Below, piece after piece: positions 26,748-36,023 of a stretch of 64,000 bases of DNA. Position numbers and translations under genes: made by a program. The stretch lies in contig NZ_CP159307.1 in NCBI RefSeq assembly GCF_040448695.1, positions 1 to 64,000 of the forward strand. Reading direction: 5' to 3'. The DNA is from Dehalogenimonas sp. 4OHTPN. Its GTDB lineage: Bacteria; Chloroflexota; Dehalococcoidia; Dehalococcoidales; Dehalococcoidaceae. The notes beneath the pieces are model-generated. The model ran no database searches. It was given only the letters and a program-made list of their open reading frames with translations, and had not been told where the DNA came from. How positions within the stretch are numbered: the first letter of the stretch is position 1; each line of letters begins with the position of its first letter.

Positions 26748-27788
26748 CTAACCGCCGCTCCCCGGCTCGGGTTCCCGCCCGTAAAGCTCCGCCACCAGGG
26801 CGCTCATCACCAGCGACAGGTACCGCACCGCCGCGATGGTTTTTTCATAATTCATCCGGGTCGGGCCGATAACTCCCAGCGTTCCCCGGGCTTCGTTGGG
26901 TAATCCGTAGCTGCCCAACACCACCGAAAAGTCCCTGATACTCTGCTCCCGGTTTTCCTGGCCGATGTATACCTTGATCTCATGGGCCTCGAATTCCTCT
27001 TCGCCCAGCATCCGCCCGAGCTGGCGTTTCTCCACCAGTTCCATCAGGGAGTGGGCGCGCTGGCTCCGGGCAAACTCCGGCTGCTCCAGCAGGTAGTTCA
27101 AACCATCGAGATATGGCTCTTCGTTGCGCTGCTCGTCCTCGGCCTGCATCATCTTCAGCACTGCCGAATGGACTTTCTTCTCCGTATCCGAAAGCAATAC
27201 GTTGCTTTTTTCGACCTGCGTCCGCGTCAGGCCGTCGAAAGCCTGGTTCAGCCGCTGGGAGGTGGCGGTCAGTTCAAATTGCCCCACCGCGTTGCCGAAA
27301 CTCACCAGTTGCTGCCGCACCCGCGCCCCCCGCAGGATTAAAACCGCCAGCGCCAGATTTTCCTGCAGCGTCACCAGTTCCAGGTGATGGTATTTACTGG
27401 CCGTCTGCTTGGGCTGGGTCACCACCGCCACATTGTGCACCCGCTGGGAGACCAGGCCCGCCGCCAGCGACAGCCAGTTCTCCATCTCCTTCTCCACCTG
27501 GTGGAAAAGGTGGTTTATCAGCAGTTGGTCGGTCAGCGACATCTGGGCGTGCTTGATGCTCTCGACGTAATAGCGGTAGCCCTTATCGGAAGGAACGCTG
27601 CCCGCCGAATGGTGGGGCTTCAGGATATAGCCTTCCTCCTCCAGCCGCACCATCTCGTTGCGCACCGTAGCAGAGCAAACATCCAGGCCGCACTCGGAGA
27701 TGACCGCCGCCGAAGAAACCGGCACGGCTCTTTCGATGTACTGCCGGATGATGCTCGAAAGTATGGTTTCAGACCTTGAATTCAGCAT
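26748..27788 (-). CDS. hrcA: Heat-inducible repressor HrcA
   Basis: 346 residues. The N-terminal winged helix has SIIRQYIERAVPVSSAAVISECGLDVCSATVRNEM, typical of HrcA, and the C-terminal part ends in the signature GVIGPTRMNYEKTIAAVRYL. HrcA represses the heat-shock operon by binding CIRCE and depends on GroE to fold. A CIRCE-like repeat lies 14 bp upstream of the start, consistent with autoregulation of hrcA-grpE-dnaK. Confidence 0.96.
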   Translation of the reverse strand: MLNSRSETILSSIIRQYIERAVPVSSAAVISECGLDVCSATVRNEMVRLEEEGYILKPHHSAGSVPSDKGYRYYVESIKHAQMSLTDQLLINHLFHQVEKEMENWLSLAAGLVSQRVHNVAVVTQPKQTASKYHHLELVTLQENLALAVLILRGARVRQQLVSFGNAVGQFELTATSQRLNQAFDGLTRTQVEKSNVLLSDTEKKVHSAVLKMMQAEDEQRNEEPYLDGLNYLLEQPEFARSQRAHSLMELVEKRQLGRMLGEEEFEAHEIKVYIGQENREQSIRDFSVVLGSYGLPNEARGTLGVIGPTRMNYEKTIAAVRYLSLVMSALVAELYGREPEPGSGG

Positions 27789-27801
27789 TGTTCCGTACCT
27801 G

Positions 27802-27828
27802 TTAGCAGTCTAATGCCTTGATTGCTAA
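27802..27828 (-). promoter_or_regulatory. CIRCE element (HrcA operator)
   Basis: TTAGCAGTC and GATTGCTAA are separated by 9 bases, matching the CIRCE layout TTAGCACTC-N9-GAGTGCTAA with one change in each arm. A third half-site, TTAGCACTT, lies at 27839-27847. The position is just upstream of hrcA. Confidence 0.85.
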
Positions 27829-27973
27829 CAAACGTAATTTAGCACTTTTAAGATGTTTTTGTCAAGGTTATACCAGCCCAATCTTAACGAAGTTCGCCTC
27901 AATCAAGCGTAATTGAGCACACTGCCCTGATAAAATCTGTCATGATATGCAACATTTTTGATCACACCCCCGT

Positions 27974-27979
27974 TATACT
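27974..27979 (+). promoter_or_regulatory. TATACT promoter of the ECF sigma gene
   Basis: TATACT lies 8 bp before the ATG at 27988, implying a very short or absent leader. Confidence 0.4.
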
Positions 27980-27987
27980 ATGGAATC

Positions 27988-28518
27988 ATGAATATCGAAG
28001 AAGAAAAATCTCTCGTAGAGCTCGCCAAGACTGACGCCGCAGCCTTTGGAGCACTGTATGATGAGTATTATCGTAAAATATTCGGCTACGCCCTCAGACG
28101 CACTGCCAACCTACAGCATGCCCAGGACGTCACCTCGGAAGTCTTTTTCAAAGCACTCAAGAGCATCAATTCATTCCACTGGCGTAAAATCCCCTTTTCG
28201 GCATGGCTCTACCGAATTGCCTCCAACGAAGTGGCAAACTGCTTTCGCCGCAACTCGCACTACCAGAGTTCTTTAATCCCTGATGTCGCTATCGTCGATG
28301 ATCTCTCGGTTAAGGATGAATTCCAAAGATGTGATGATTTCCTTCTAGTCCACCAATATGTAATGAAATTACCCCAAAAATATCAAGAAGTAATTGCCCT
28401 GCGTTACTTTGAGGATAAAACCATCGAGGATATTGCGGCAATCCTCGGCAAGCCGGAGAACACAGTTAAATCATTGTTGCGCAGGGGGCTGGGAAAGTTG
28501 AGGGAGGTATTGACATGA
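27988..28518 (+). CDS. ECF RNA polymerase sigma factor
   Basis: 176 residues from ATG 27988 (MNIEEEKSLVELA); ten codons of open frame lie upstream without a ribosome site. Region 2 includes LYDEYYRKIFGYALRRTANLQHAQDVTSEVFFKAL and PFSAWLYRIASNEVAN; region 4 includes LPQKYQEVIALRYFEDKTIEDIAAILGKPENTVKSLLRRGL. The gene overlaps the next by 4 bp (ATGA), as sigma and anti-sigma pairs usually do. The two genes look more AT-rich than their neighbours. Confidence 0.93.
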   Translation: MNIEEEKSLVELAKTDAAAFGALYDEYYRKIFGYALRRTANLQHAQDVTSEVFFKALKSINSFHWRKIPFSAWLYRIASNEVANCFRRNSHYQSSLIPDVAIVDDLSVKDEFQRCDDFLLVHQYVMKLPQKYQEVIALRYFEDKTIEDIAAILGKPENTVKSLLRRGLGKLREVLT

Positions 28519-29408
28519 GCGATAAGAGGTTTATGAAAATGAACGAAGGCGACCTGATCAGTAAACTTGAACATCTTGAATTCCCAGAAATTGACCTCAA
28601 CGATCAGCGTATAGCATTACGGCAAGTTTTAATTGAATCTCACCAAGCTATCGGTGGGGGTGGCCAAATGAAAATCCTACCTCTAAGACTGATTGCAATT
28701 GGCTCTTTAATCGGAATAGCAGGTTTCATGACTGCCGGGCTGTTAGGTAAACCTCCTATAACAGACTCGCTCTTAAATGCTGACCACATCATGGCGGCGG
28801 TAATAGAAGATGCAACCGTCAAAGCTGCACTTATGGGGGAAGGAATCGCCCATGTTGTAATCACGGGATCATTTGAATATTCCGCCGAGGTAATAATAAC
28901 CACATCTAGCGGCCGAAATTTTTCTTTGTTAATTGATGAAAACGGCCATGTCGTCGGAATGAATCCAGGGACCCCCTATTTGGGATATGGATTCTTCCCG
29001 CTTATTACTTCTGAAAACTACAGCACTTACTATGAGGAGGAGAGTCCACTGGCTCTAACCCAAGATGAAAAGGGGAAAGTTGAAGAATTTGCCAAGACCG
29101 CAGACCCGCTCTTAGCTCTTTTAGAAAATGGGGCGAAAATATCAAGGATTTCAATCGCCTACGCAAAAACCACGACTTTGTTTGATGCCGAAAAGAAGAC
29201 ATGGACTATATTGGTTCATGAAAAACTTGCTCAGGTATTAGTCGAAATAAACGGCCAGGGGTTTATCTACTTCATTGACTTTTTACACGGTGAACTGTAT
29301 TTGTCCATCGATGATTTTTGTAGCCAGCGGGGAATTGTAAGCCCGTCACAACTGAGTAAAATTGGTAGCAGTGTACCTTCCATAATTGATTTGAGAGGTG
29401 ATTCATGA
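28515..29408 (+). CDS. Membrane protein coupled to the ECF sigma factor, probable anti-sigma factor
   Basis: 297 residues. A roughly 50-residue cytoplasmic N-terminal part is followed by one membrane helix (LRLIAIGSLIGIAGFMTAGLLG, about 56-77) and a large outer domain. This topology, and the 4-bp overlap with the ECF sigma gene, fit an anti-sigma factor. No zinc-binding HxxxCxxC motif is present, so it would be of a non-ZAS type. The outer domain is of a type I do not recognise; the repeated VVITGSFEYSAEVIITTSSG segment looks beta-rich. The role is inferred from context only. Confidence 0.65.
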   Translation: MSDKRFMKMNEGDLISKLEHLEFPEIDLNDQRIALRQVLIESHQAIGGGGQMKILPLRLIAIGSLIGIAGFMTAGLLGKPPITDSLLNADHIMAAVIEDATVKAALMGEGIAHVVITGSFEYSAEVIITTSSGRNFSLLIDENGHVVGMNPGTPYLGYGFFPLITSENYSTYYEEESPLALTQDEKGKVEEFAKTADPLLALLENGAKISRISIAYAKTTTLFDAEKKTWTILVHEKLAQVLVEINGQGFIYFIDFLHGELYLSIDDFCSQRGIVSPSQLSKIGSSVPSIIDLRGDS

Positions 29409-29499
29409 TCGCATTCGACGAGACTCACACGGATGACTTATAGTTTCTGATTATTAGTTTTCCGTCATTTTGTGTTCGCCCCCAGCCCGCCGCTTCTGC

Positions 29500-29505
29500 T
29501 ATAAT
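29500..29505 (+). promoter_or_regulatory. TATAAT giving a leaderless transcript
   Basis: A consensus TATAAT ends exactly 6 bp before the ATG at 29512, so transcription should begin at or within a base of the start codon. No ribosome site is present. Confidence 0.6.
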
Positions 29506-29511
29506 CGCGCC

Positions 29512-30147
29512 ATGGAAATTAAGTATTTCGGCCATTCCTGTTTCCGCCTTAAAGGCAAAAATACCGCCGTCATTACCGATCCTTTCGCCCCGGAACTCGG
29601 CGCCCTCGGCAAGCAAACAGCCAGCATCGTCACCGTCAGCCACCAGCACAACGGCCATAACTTTACCTCGGGCGTTTCAGGGGATTTTCGGGTAGTCTCC
29701 CGTCCGGGAGAATATGAAATCGGCGACGCCATCTTGATCGGCGTGCCGTCGTTCCATGATTCAGAAAAAGGCATCATCCGGGGCAAAAACACCATCTTCG
29801 TCATCTCTATGGACGACCTGGTGGTCTGCCACCTCGGCGATTTAGGTGAAATGCTCTCTGAAAGCCGGGTTGAAGAACTTGGCAAAGTTGATATTTTGCT
29901 GGTGCCGGTAGGCGATATGAGCGCGCTTAACGCCGCCAACGCCGCGCGGCTGGTGCGCCAGATAGAGCCGGCCATCGTGATACCCATGCATTACAGCATG
30001 CCGCAGATCAACCGTGAACTGGAACCGGTGGAGCGCTTCCTGGGGGAAATGGGTGTCGCCGGCGTCACGCCCCAGCCCAAATTGAACGTCAGCCGGGGCA
30101 ATCTGCCGCTGCCCACCCAGGTAGTGTTACTGGAAGCTGCGGTCTGA
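29512..30147 (+). CDS. MBL-fold (UlaG-like) metallo-hydrolase with altered HxHxDH motif
   Basis: 211 residues from ATG 29512. The fold is that of small UlaG-like beta-lactamase-fold proteins: KYFGHSCFRLKGK, then VSHQHNGHN, later VCHLGDLGE and VIPMHYSMP. The canonical H-x-H-x-D-H is here His 44, His 46, Gly 48, His 49, so the catalytic Asp is replaced by Gly. Either the activity differs or the Asp role is met elsewhere. Many close proteins of this kind in databases are called Zn-dependent hydrolases without a known substrate. Confidence 0.85.
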   Translation: MEIKYFGHSCFRLKGKNTAVITDPFAPELGALGKQTASIVTVSHQHNGHNFTSGVSGDFRVVSRPGEYEIGDAILIGVPSFHDSEKGIIRGKNTIFVISMDDLVVCHLGDLGEMLSESRVEELGKVDILLVPVGDMSALNAANAARLVRQIEPAIVIPMHYSMPQINRELEPVERFLGEMGVAGVTPQPKLNVSRGNLPLPTQVVLLEAAV

Positions 30148-30206
30148 TCCGTTCCCGATGACTCCGTCGTTGCTCGGGCTGAACCCCGGCGTCCGTTTCT
30201 TCCCGG

Positions 30207-33053
30207 CTAGAAAAACTTCGGCCGCGACCTAACTGTCGCGATAACCACGATCAGCAGCACCACCGTCAGCCCCCCAAAGCCGATAACCGCGTAGGTCACC
30301 CATTCCGGTACTGCCGTTTGCACGATCACCTGTGTCGTGACGATCGGCTCCTGGGTTGTCCCCGGGGGCGGTTGCGACGGGGTGGCCGCCGCGGCGGTGG
30401 TGAAAGCCGCCGTGCCGCTCCAGGCGGAGAAGGTATTCGGTCCCAATGCGCGTACCTTCCAGAAATAGGTCATTCCGGCGCCCAGCTCAGTAACCGGCTG
30501 CCAGGCGTTGCCGGCAATGGAATATTCAGCCGGACTGCTGGTAAAACCTGCGTCGGCGGCAATTACCAGCTGGTATCCCGTCGCCGCGGCGGTTTGGGTC
30601 CACTGGAACACCGGTCTTTGAGCCACGCCGCCGGCACCCGGACCGGGCGCCAGGAGGGTGACTCCGCCCAGCGCCGCGGTAAAACTGCGCACCGCCGACC
30701 ACGGCCCGGGCAGCGGCAAGGTTACTCTGACTCTCCAGTAATAGGCCGCGCCGGCATCGAGGTTGCTCAGCCGGATGCTTTCGGTCGGGCTGGTGCCTGA
30801 AAAACGTGGGCTGGACATGTCCGCCCTGTCACTGACCTGCCATTCGTAGAGCGCTGCGCCGCCGGGATTACGCCAGGTCAGGTCGATGCCGCCGACGGCG
30901 CCGGTCCCGAAAATCCCCAGCCCGGGAGCTTTATCGGGCGGCGACACCAGCTGGACGGGGGCCGCTAAAGTGTCGGTGAACGTCACAATGACGCTGTTGG
31001 CCGTGTCCAGGCTGAACATGACATCGCCGCTCATTTCCATTCCCCACAGGGTAACCCCGGCTGGCAGGCCGCTGCGGGCACTGTCCCAAGCGGCGTAGTC
31101 CGGCGATTTCCGGGCCAGCCCGCCGGCGGAACTGGTAACCTGGTTGGCGCTCGCGGCGTAAATGACCCCGGCAGGGGAAACCGACAGCCCGGAAACCATG
31201 AAGCCGGACGGCAGTCCGCTGTCGATGCGGCTCCAGCCGCTTTCCCCAAGCGTCAGCTGCCAGATCCCGGCGCCGGCGTCGCGAGAAGCCGAATAGATGC
31301 GCCGGCTGGTGGAAAAATCGGGAGCGAAAGCCAGATAAATGTCTCCGGAGATGGCCGGCCGGGGCAGGGCGCCGAAGGAGGCTCCGCCGTCGGTGGACAG
31401 AAAAATATTGCCGTCCGAAGCCCCGGCGACCAGTGTCCGGTCTTGGTCGAACGACGGTGAAATTTCGATGGCATTGATTGCCGCGGCTCCGGCGACGGCG
31501 CTTTCAAATCCGCCTGAGGCGGTCCGGCGCCAGACCCGGGCGAAGGAATCGAGGGAAGCGTAAAACAGGTTCGCCGCGTCGGCGGCGGCAAAACCGGCGG
31601 TTGAATCCACCGCTTGCGGCAGGGCGGCGGCGCTGAAGCTCAAGCCGGAGTTTTTAGATTCCAAAAGCACCGGCCCGGCGGCTGTCGGCCCGGCGATGAA
31701 AATGGTGCCGTCGCCGGCGACCGCCATGCGTTCGATGCCGCCCAGCCCGTAATCCCCTGTCCCCAGCAGGTGACGCCAGCTGGCGCCCAGGTCGGCGCTC
31801 CGCCACAGGTCGTGGGATGACCCGGAGCTATTGAAACTGAGCAGGTAGACCGCCCCGTCGGACGGCGATACCGCCAGATCAACCACCGCGGAAATGGCCC
31901 CGTCGATGAAAGCCGCCTGTCCCCAGTTCCGGCCGTTAGTGTCGGCGGCGCACAGAGCGCTGCCGCTGCCGGCGGTCGCCGCGTAATATTTACCGCCGGA
32001 TGCCATAATTGAATTAATCCGGTCGCCGCCGGCGGCTTCCTGCGCCCAGCCGCTGCCGCCGTTTGAACTGCAAAACAAGTGACCGGAAGCCGCCGCCCCA
32101 ACTACCACAGTATAGATTGGCGCGGCGCCGGAAGCAGCGATGCTGGCGAAATCCCCGCTCAAGCCGAGTTCGGCGGAAGGCGAAGAACCAGGCGCCCGCT
32201 GCAGGAAAGCCGCCCAGACCCCGCCGCCCCCGGCGCCGTTCGAGACGGCGGCGTACAATTGCCCGGCGCCGCTTGAGAGGTTATAGTCGGGGGTCGCCGC
32301 AATCCGGCCCTCGGCGGCAAAAACCGGGTTTGAGCCGTGCCGCAGTTCCGCCCCGGCGATGGCCGACCAGCCGCCGCCGCTGTATCCTATGACTGATGTC
32401 CCGGCGGCACCGACCGCCAAGGCCAGCAACGCGCCGTCCGCGGCATAACTTGGCGACCGCATGATATGCAGCACGTCGGACGCTCCGGGTGAGATATCCC
32501 GCCACCCGGAGAAGAAATCAGCCTCGTTGAAAACATAAACGCCGCCCCACTCCCCAGCGTCGCTGTCGGCGACCGATACCGCAACGGCATTGCCAGACCC
32601 TCCGGAGATAACCTCCATGCCAGTGATGCGCCGGTTCCCGGCGCCGGCTCCTCCGGGATTGGAGGGGAGGGTGATGAAATTTTGGCCGCCGTCTTCGGAG
32701 CGGTAAACGGCAACGGATGTCGCGTAATAGAATCGGCCGTCAGAAGCCGTACCCAGGGCAACAGCCTCAGCCGGCGATGAATACAGCTTACCGAAACCGC
32801 CGCCCGCCGCCTGGTGGAACAGCCCTCCGTCGGCGCCGGACAGCCAGACCAGCAGCCTGCCCTGACTGTCGGCGGCCAGCGCCCCGACATCGGAACCAGG
32901 GGTCAGCGTCCAGCCTCCGGCAACGCCCGACCGGGGCATCGGCAGCGCCGACCACGCCGCGTCGGCGGCTGACGCGGCGCCGCTGGCCAGAACCGCCAGC
33001 GCTAGGGCAAGCAGGAACGCCGGGGCGGCGCGTTGGAAGTTACGATTCTTCAC
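30207..33053 (-). CDS. Large exported propeller-like protein with C-terminal membrane anchor
   Basis: 948 residues. A signal peptide (residues 1-32, AFLLALALAVLASGAASA) is followed by about 650 residues of repeating BNR/sialidase-like units. Examples are RSEDGGQNFITLP, SSNGGSGWAQEA, RSADLGASWRHLL, ESKNSGLSFSAA, LSTDGGASFGALP, all fitting S-x-D/N-x-G-x-x-W/F. FN3-like domains follow (about 705-890), and a C-terminal helix (VTYAVIGFGGLTVVLLIVVIATV) ends with a short basic tail. The layout suggests a beta-propeller presented outside the cell. Enzymatic activity is not evident. Confidence 0.82.
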   Translation of the reverse strand: MKNRNFQRAAPAFLLALALAVLASGAASAADAAWSALPMPRSGVAGGWTLTPGSDVGALAADSQGRLLVWLSGADGGLFHQAAGGGFGKLYSSPAEAVALGTASDGRFYYATSVAVYRSEDGGQNFITLPSNPGGAGAGNRRITGMEVISGGSGNAVAVSVADSDAGEWGGVYVFNEADFFSGWRDISPGASDVLHIMRSPSYAADGALLALAVGAAGTSVIGYSGGGWSAIAGAELRHGSNPVFAAEGRIAATPDYNLSSGAGQLYAAVSNGAGGGGVWAAFLQRAPGSSPSAELGLSGDFASIAASGAAPIYTVVVGAAASGHLFCSSNGGSGWAQEAAGGDRINSIMASGGKYYAATAGSGSALCAADTNGRNWGQAAFIDGAISAVVDLAVSPSDGAVYLLSFNSSGSSHDLWRSADLGASWRHLLGTGDYGLGGIERMAVAGDGTIFIAGPTAAGPVLLESKNSGLSFSAAALPQAVDSTAGFAAADAANLFYASLDSFARVWRRTASGGFESAVAGAAAINAIEISPSFDQDRTLVAGASDGNIFLSTDGGASFGALPRPAISGDIYLAFAPDFSTSRRIYSASRDAGAGIWQLTLGESGWSRIDSGLPSGFMVSGLSVSPAGVIYAASANQVTSSAGGLARKSPDYAAWDSARSGLPAGVTLWGMEMSGDVMFSLDTANSVIVTFTDTLAAPVQLVSPPDKAPGLGIFGTGAVGGIDLTWRNPGGAALYEWQVSDRADMSSPRFSGTSPTESIRLSNLDAGAAYYWRVRVTLPLPGPWSAVRSFTAALGGVTLLAPGPGAGGVAQRPVFQWTQTAAATGYQLVIAADAGFTSSPAEYSIAGNAWQPVTELGAGMTYFWKVRALGPNTFSAWSGTAAFTTAAAATPSQPPPGTTQEPIVTTQVIVQTAVPEWVTYAVIGFGGLTVVLLIVVIATVRSRPKFF

Positions 33054-33126
33054 ATCGGCATTGTAATCGTGGCTGCCGCCGGCGTCAATACATTAATTTG
33101 AAAACAGAGAAATCCGGGTGGATGTT

Positions 33127-34533
33127 TTAGGCTGCGCCGGCGACGCGGTTGCGCGCCAGTGAAGCACCGACTCCGGCCAGGCTGAGGGCGGCAAACAGCG
33201 CGAAGGACGCTCTGAGGCTGTCGATGAATTCAGGCAGCACCGCCGCCGAGATAGGCACCCGCCCGATAATCAGGGCAAAGAGCAGCATAGCCAAACCCAG
33301 CGACAGCATCTGCCCTACCAGGCGCATGGTGCCGAGCGTCGAGGCGGCGACCCCGTAGCATTTTCTCTCCACCGCGCCCATGACCGCCGAGGTGTTGGGC
33401 GACGAGAAAAAGCCGAATCCGGAGCCGATGACCACCAGCGCCGTCATTAGATAAACCAGCGGCGTATCCCGCCCGATGAAAGCCAGCATCAGCAGGCCGG
33501 CAGCCGACAGCGCCATACCGCCCGAGGCAATCAGCCTGGGTTCCAGCCGGTCAGCCAGCCTACCGGCGAACGGCGAGATAAGCGCCATCAAAACAGGCTG
33601 GGCCACCAGGACCAGTCCCGCCCCCGCCGGGCTGAAACCCTTGGCAAACTGGAGGTAGAGCGAAAGCAGGAAGCCAACGGCGAAAGTCGCGGAGTAATTG
33701 ATTAGCGCCGCCGCGTTGGAATAAATAAAGACCGGGTTGCCCCGGAAAAGGCTCACCTGGAGCAGCGGGTGCTTTGTCCGGGTTTCAATCAGGACGAACA
33801 TTCCCAGCCCGACCCCGCCCAGGACAACCAGGATGACCCCGGCGGCATCCGGCATCTCGGAAAACCCGGCTATCACCGCTGACAGAGCCAGCCCGTAGAT
33901 AACGGCGCCTTTCATGTCGAAACCCTCGCCTGCCGCTTCCCGGAAATCGAACTTGAGACTGCGGGAAACCGCCAGGAAAGCCGCTGCCGCCAGGGCGGCG
34001 TTTAAAATGAAAATGAAGCGCCAGCCAAAAGCCTCGGTGATCAGGCCGCCCGCGGTTGGTCCCAGCGATAGTCCAATGTATACCGCCGCGGCGTTCCAGC
34101 CCAGGACCCGGCCCCGCTGGGCCGGCGGGAAAACTGAAGTCAGTATAGCCACGCCGGTGCCGAACAGCATGGCCCCGGAAACGCCCTGGAGCAGCCGCAA
34201 GACGATGAGTTGGCCGCCGTTCTGGACCAGCGCCGCCCCGAGGGATGCCGCCGCGTAGGCGCCCAGCCCGGAGGTGAAGATTTTCCGCCTGCCGGTGATG
34301 TCAGCCAGCCGCCCGAAGGGCAGCAGGAATACCGCCGCCGCCAGGATGTAAGCCGTGGCCACCCATCCCAGAGTCACCGCATCGAGGGAGAACTCGCGGC
34401 CGATCGGCGGCAGCGCGATGTTGACCGAAGAGCCCATGAACGGCGTCAGGAACGACGCCAGCAGCGCCGCGGCCAGTGCCGCCCGGCGCGCCGGGGCGTC
34501 GGTAACCGGCGGCGCGACGGGGCGAGACTGCAT
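33127..34533 (-). CDS. MFS transporter, DHA2 (14-helix) drug/proton antiporter type
   Basis: 468 residues with about 14 hydrophobic helices. The early loop motif GRLADITGRRKIF corresponds to MFS motif A, and the PxxGP-like stretch GLSLGPTAGGLI in helix 5 is motif C of antiporters. Substrates cannot be predicted. The start is MQSRPVAPP at 34533. The VOC gene ends 3 bp upstream of it in the same orientation, so the two are likely co-transcribed. Confidence 0.9.
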   Translation of the reverse strand: MQSRPVAPPVTDAPARRAALAAALLASFLTPFMGSSVNIALPPIGREFSLDAVTLGWVATAYILAAAVFLLPFGRLADITGRRKIFTSGLGAYAAASLGAALVQNGGQLIVLRLLQGVSGAMLFGTGVAILTSVFPPAQRGRVLGWNAAAVYIGLSLGPTAGGLITEAFGWRFIFILNAALAAAAFLAVSRSLKFDFREAAGEGFDMKGAVIYGLALSAVIAGFSEMPDAAGVILVVLGGVGLGMFVLIETRTKHPLLQVSLFRGNPVFIYSNAAALINYSATFAVGFLLSLYLQFAKGFSPAGAGLVLVAQPVLMALISPFAGRLADRLEPRLIASGGMALSAAGLLMLAFIGRDTPLVYLMTALVVIGSGFGFFSSPNTSAVMGAVERKCYGVAASTLGTMRLVGQMLSLGLAMLLFALIIGRVPISAAVLPEFIDSLRASFALFAALSLAGVGASLARNRVAGAA

Positions 34534-34536
34534 GTC

Positions 34537-34905
34537 TTATTTGGCGTTGGGGTCGTTCTGCATCAGGCCGAAGGGATTGCCTTCGGTGTCGGCGAAGTAA
34601 GCGAAGTACCCGATACCTGGCACCGCCTGGTCGGGGGAGATACGTTTACCGCCGGCGGCGATAATTTTCTTGGCCGCCGCCGCCAGGTTTTCAACGCCGA
34701 TGGTGTTGACCACCTGCTTGATCGCCCCGTCAACGCTCATAATCGCCCCGTCAATGCCCGGCTCCTTGGCGCCGCCGGTGGTGATGTTCCAGTAATCCAT
34801 CGGCCCGGCCCATTTCTCGATTTTCCAGCCGAAGGCTTTCTTATAAAATTCAACCGCCCGCTCCGGTTTGACCGCCGGAATTTCAAAATGGATGACCCTT
34901 GACAT
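34537..34905 (-). CDS. VOC-superfamily (glyoxalase/bleomycin-resistance fold) protein
   Basis: 122 residues. The pattern is a single-chain VOC domain: VIHFEIPAVKPERAVEFYKKAFGW at the N-terminus and ISPDQAVPGIGYFAYFADTEGNPFGLMQ at the C-terminus, with the Glu of TEGNPFGL as a probable metal ligand. The family includes glyoxalase I, antibiotic-resistance proteins and others; the substrate is unknown. GGAGGC lies just before the start. It precedes the MFS gene by 3 bp. Confidence 0.88.
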   Translation of the reverse strand: MSRVIHFEIPAVKPERAVEFYKKAFGWKIEKWAGPMDYWNITTGGAKEPGIDGAIMSVDGAIKQVVNTIGVENLAAAAKKIIAAGGKRISPDQAVPGIGYFAYFADTEGNPFGLMQNDPNAK

Positions 34906-35003
34906 GGCAGCCTCCTTCTATTGTGCTTGCGAGCGTCTGCCCTGGCAGGCTCGCGGCGTCTTTACGGTCCCAGACGAACCTCCCGGCTCTCCGGGCGCGG
35001 TGT

Positions 35004-35918
35004 TTACTTCCGCGCCGCCCCGATCAGGTCTCTCAGACCGGCTAAATTAAATTTTAGCATGTATTTTTCGATTCCCTTAATGATCCCCGTGAACACCGTC
35101 GGATTGACCAGCGCCGCCGTGCCGATTTCGACCGCCGATGCCCCGGCCATCAGGAATTCCAGCGCGTCTTCCGCCGTGGCGATGCCGCCGCCGCCGATGA
35201 CCGGGATTTTGACTGCCCCCGCCGCCCGCCACACCATCGCCAGAGCGATTGGTTTGATCGCCGGGCCGGACAGTCCGCCAGTTGTATTGCCCAGAATCGG
35301 CTTCCGTTTATTGATATCGATGGCCAAACCGCGGACGGTGTTGATGAGAGAAATCGCGTCGGCGCCGGCGCCCTCCACCGCCTGGGCCAGGGCGGCGATG
35401 TCTGCGGTGTTAGGGGTCAGCTTGACGATGACCGGTAAAGACGCCGCCGCTTTCACCGCGGCGGTCACCGCCGCCGCCCCCTCAGGGGTGGCGCCGAACT
35501 CCAGGCAGCCGGCGGCTACGTTGGGGCAGGAAATGTTGACTTCAAGCGCCGCGATGCCCGGTACTTTGTCCAGCTTCGCCGCGATCTCGGCATAGTCGCC
35601 GATGCATTCGCCGGCGATGTTGACTATCGCCGGCGTCGGCCACGCTGCCCACATCGGGGCATATTTTTGGATAACGGCATCCGCGCCCGGGTTCTGCAGC
35701 CCGATGGCGTTTAAAAGCCCGTCCTGTGTCTCCATGATGCGGGGCTGTGGATTGCCGGCCCGGGGCTTCAGCGTGGTGCCCTTGCAGGCGAATGCCCCGA
35801 GTTCGGCGATGTCATACAGCCTGGAAGGCTCGTCGCCGTAGCCCGCCGTGCCGGAGGCGGCGATGACCGGGTTCCGGAGCTTCAAGCCCGGCAGCAGTTC
35901 GATCGACATGTCAGGCAT
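35004..35918 (-). CDS. pyrD: Dihydroorotate dehydrogenase, class 1B type (PyrD)
   Basis: 304 residues from ATG 35918 (MPDMSIELLPGL). This start is chosen because a minus-strand TATAAT sits 7 bp upstream and the length matches the family; the open frame runs 34 codons further without similarity. FMN-site and catalytic segments are NPVIAASGTAGYGDE, ALEVNISCPNV (catalytic Cys expected here in class 1B), VIVKLTPN and VIGGGGIATAEDALEFLMAGASAVEIGTA. The enzyme oxidises dihydroorotate in pyrimidine synthesis. Class 1B enzymes need PyrK, which is not encoded in the window. Confidence 0.93.
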   Translation of the reverse strand: MPDMSIELLPGLKLRNPVIAASGTAGYGDEPSRLYDIAELGAFACKGTTLKPRAGNPQPRIMETQDGLLNAIGLQNPGADAVIQKYAPMWAAWPTPAIVNIAGECIGDYAEIAAKLDKVPGIAALEVNISCPNVAAGCLEFGATPEGAAAVTAAVKAAASLPVIVKLTPNTADIAALAQAVEGAGADAISLINTVRGLAIDINKRKPILGNTTGGLSGPAIKPIALAMVWRAAGAVKIPVIGGGGIATAEDALEFLMAGASAVEIGTAALVNPTVFTGIIKGIEKYMLKFNLAGLRDLIGAARK

Positions 35919-35925
35919 CGGCAAG

Positions 35926-35931
35926 ATTATA
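35926..35931 (-). promoter_or_regulatory. TATAAT of pyrD, leaderless
   Basis: TATAAT on the minus strand lies 7 bp before the ATG at 35918, so the mRNA would begin at or next to the start codon. Confidence 0.55.
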
Positions 35932-36023
35932 GGCGATTTTTTGTGTCTTGGCGAGGACTTGCCTCGTGCGGCAAGTGCCGGCAATCTCATCCGACTATCC
36001 TCAGGCCATGCGCCGGCCATCGT

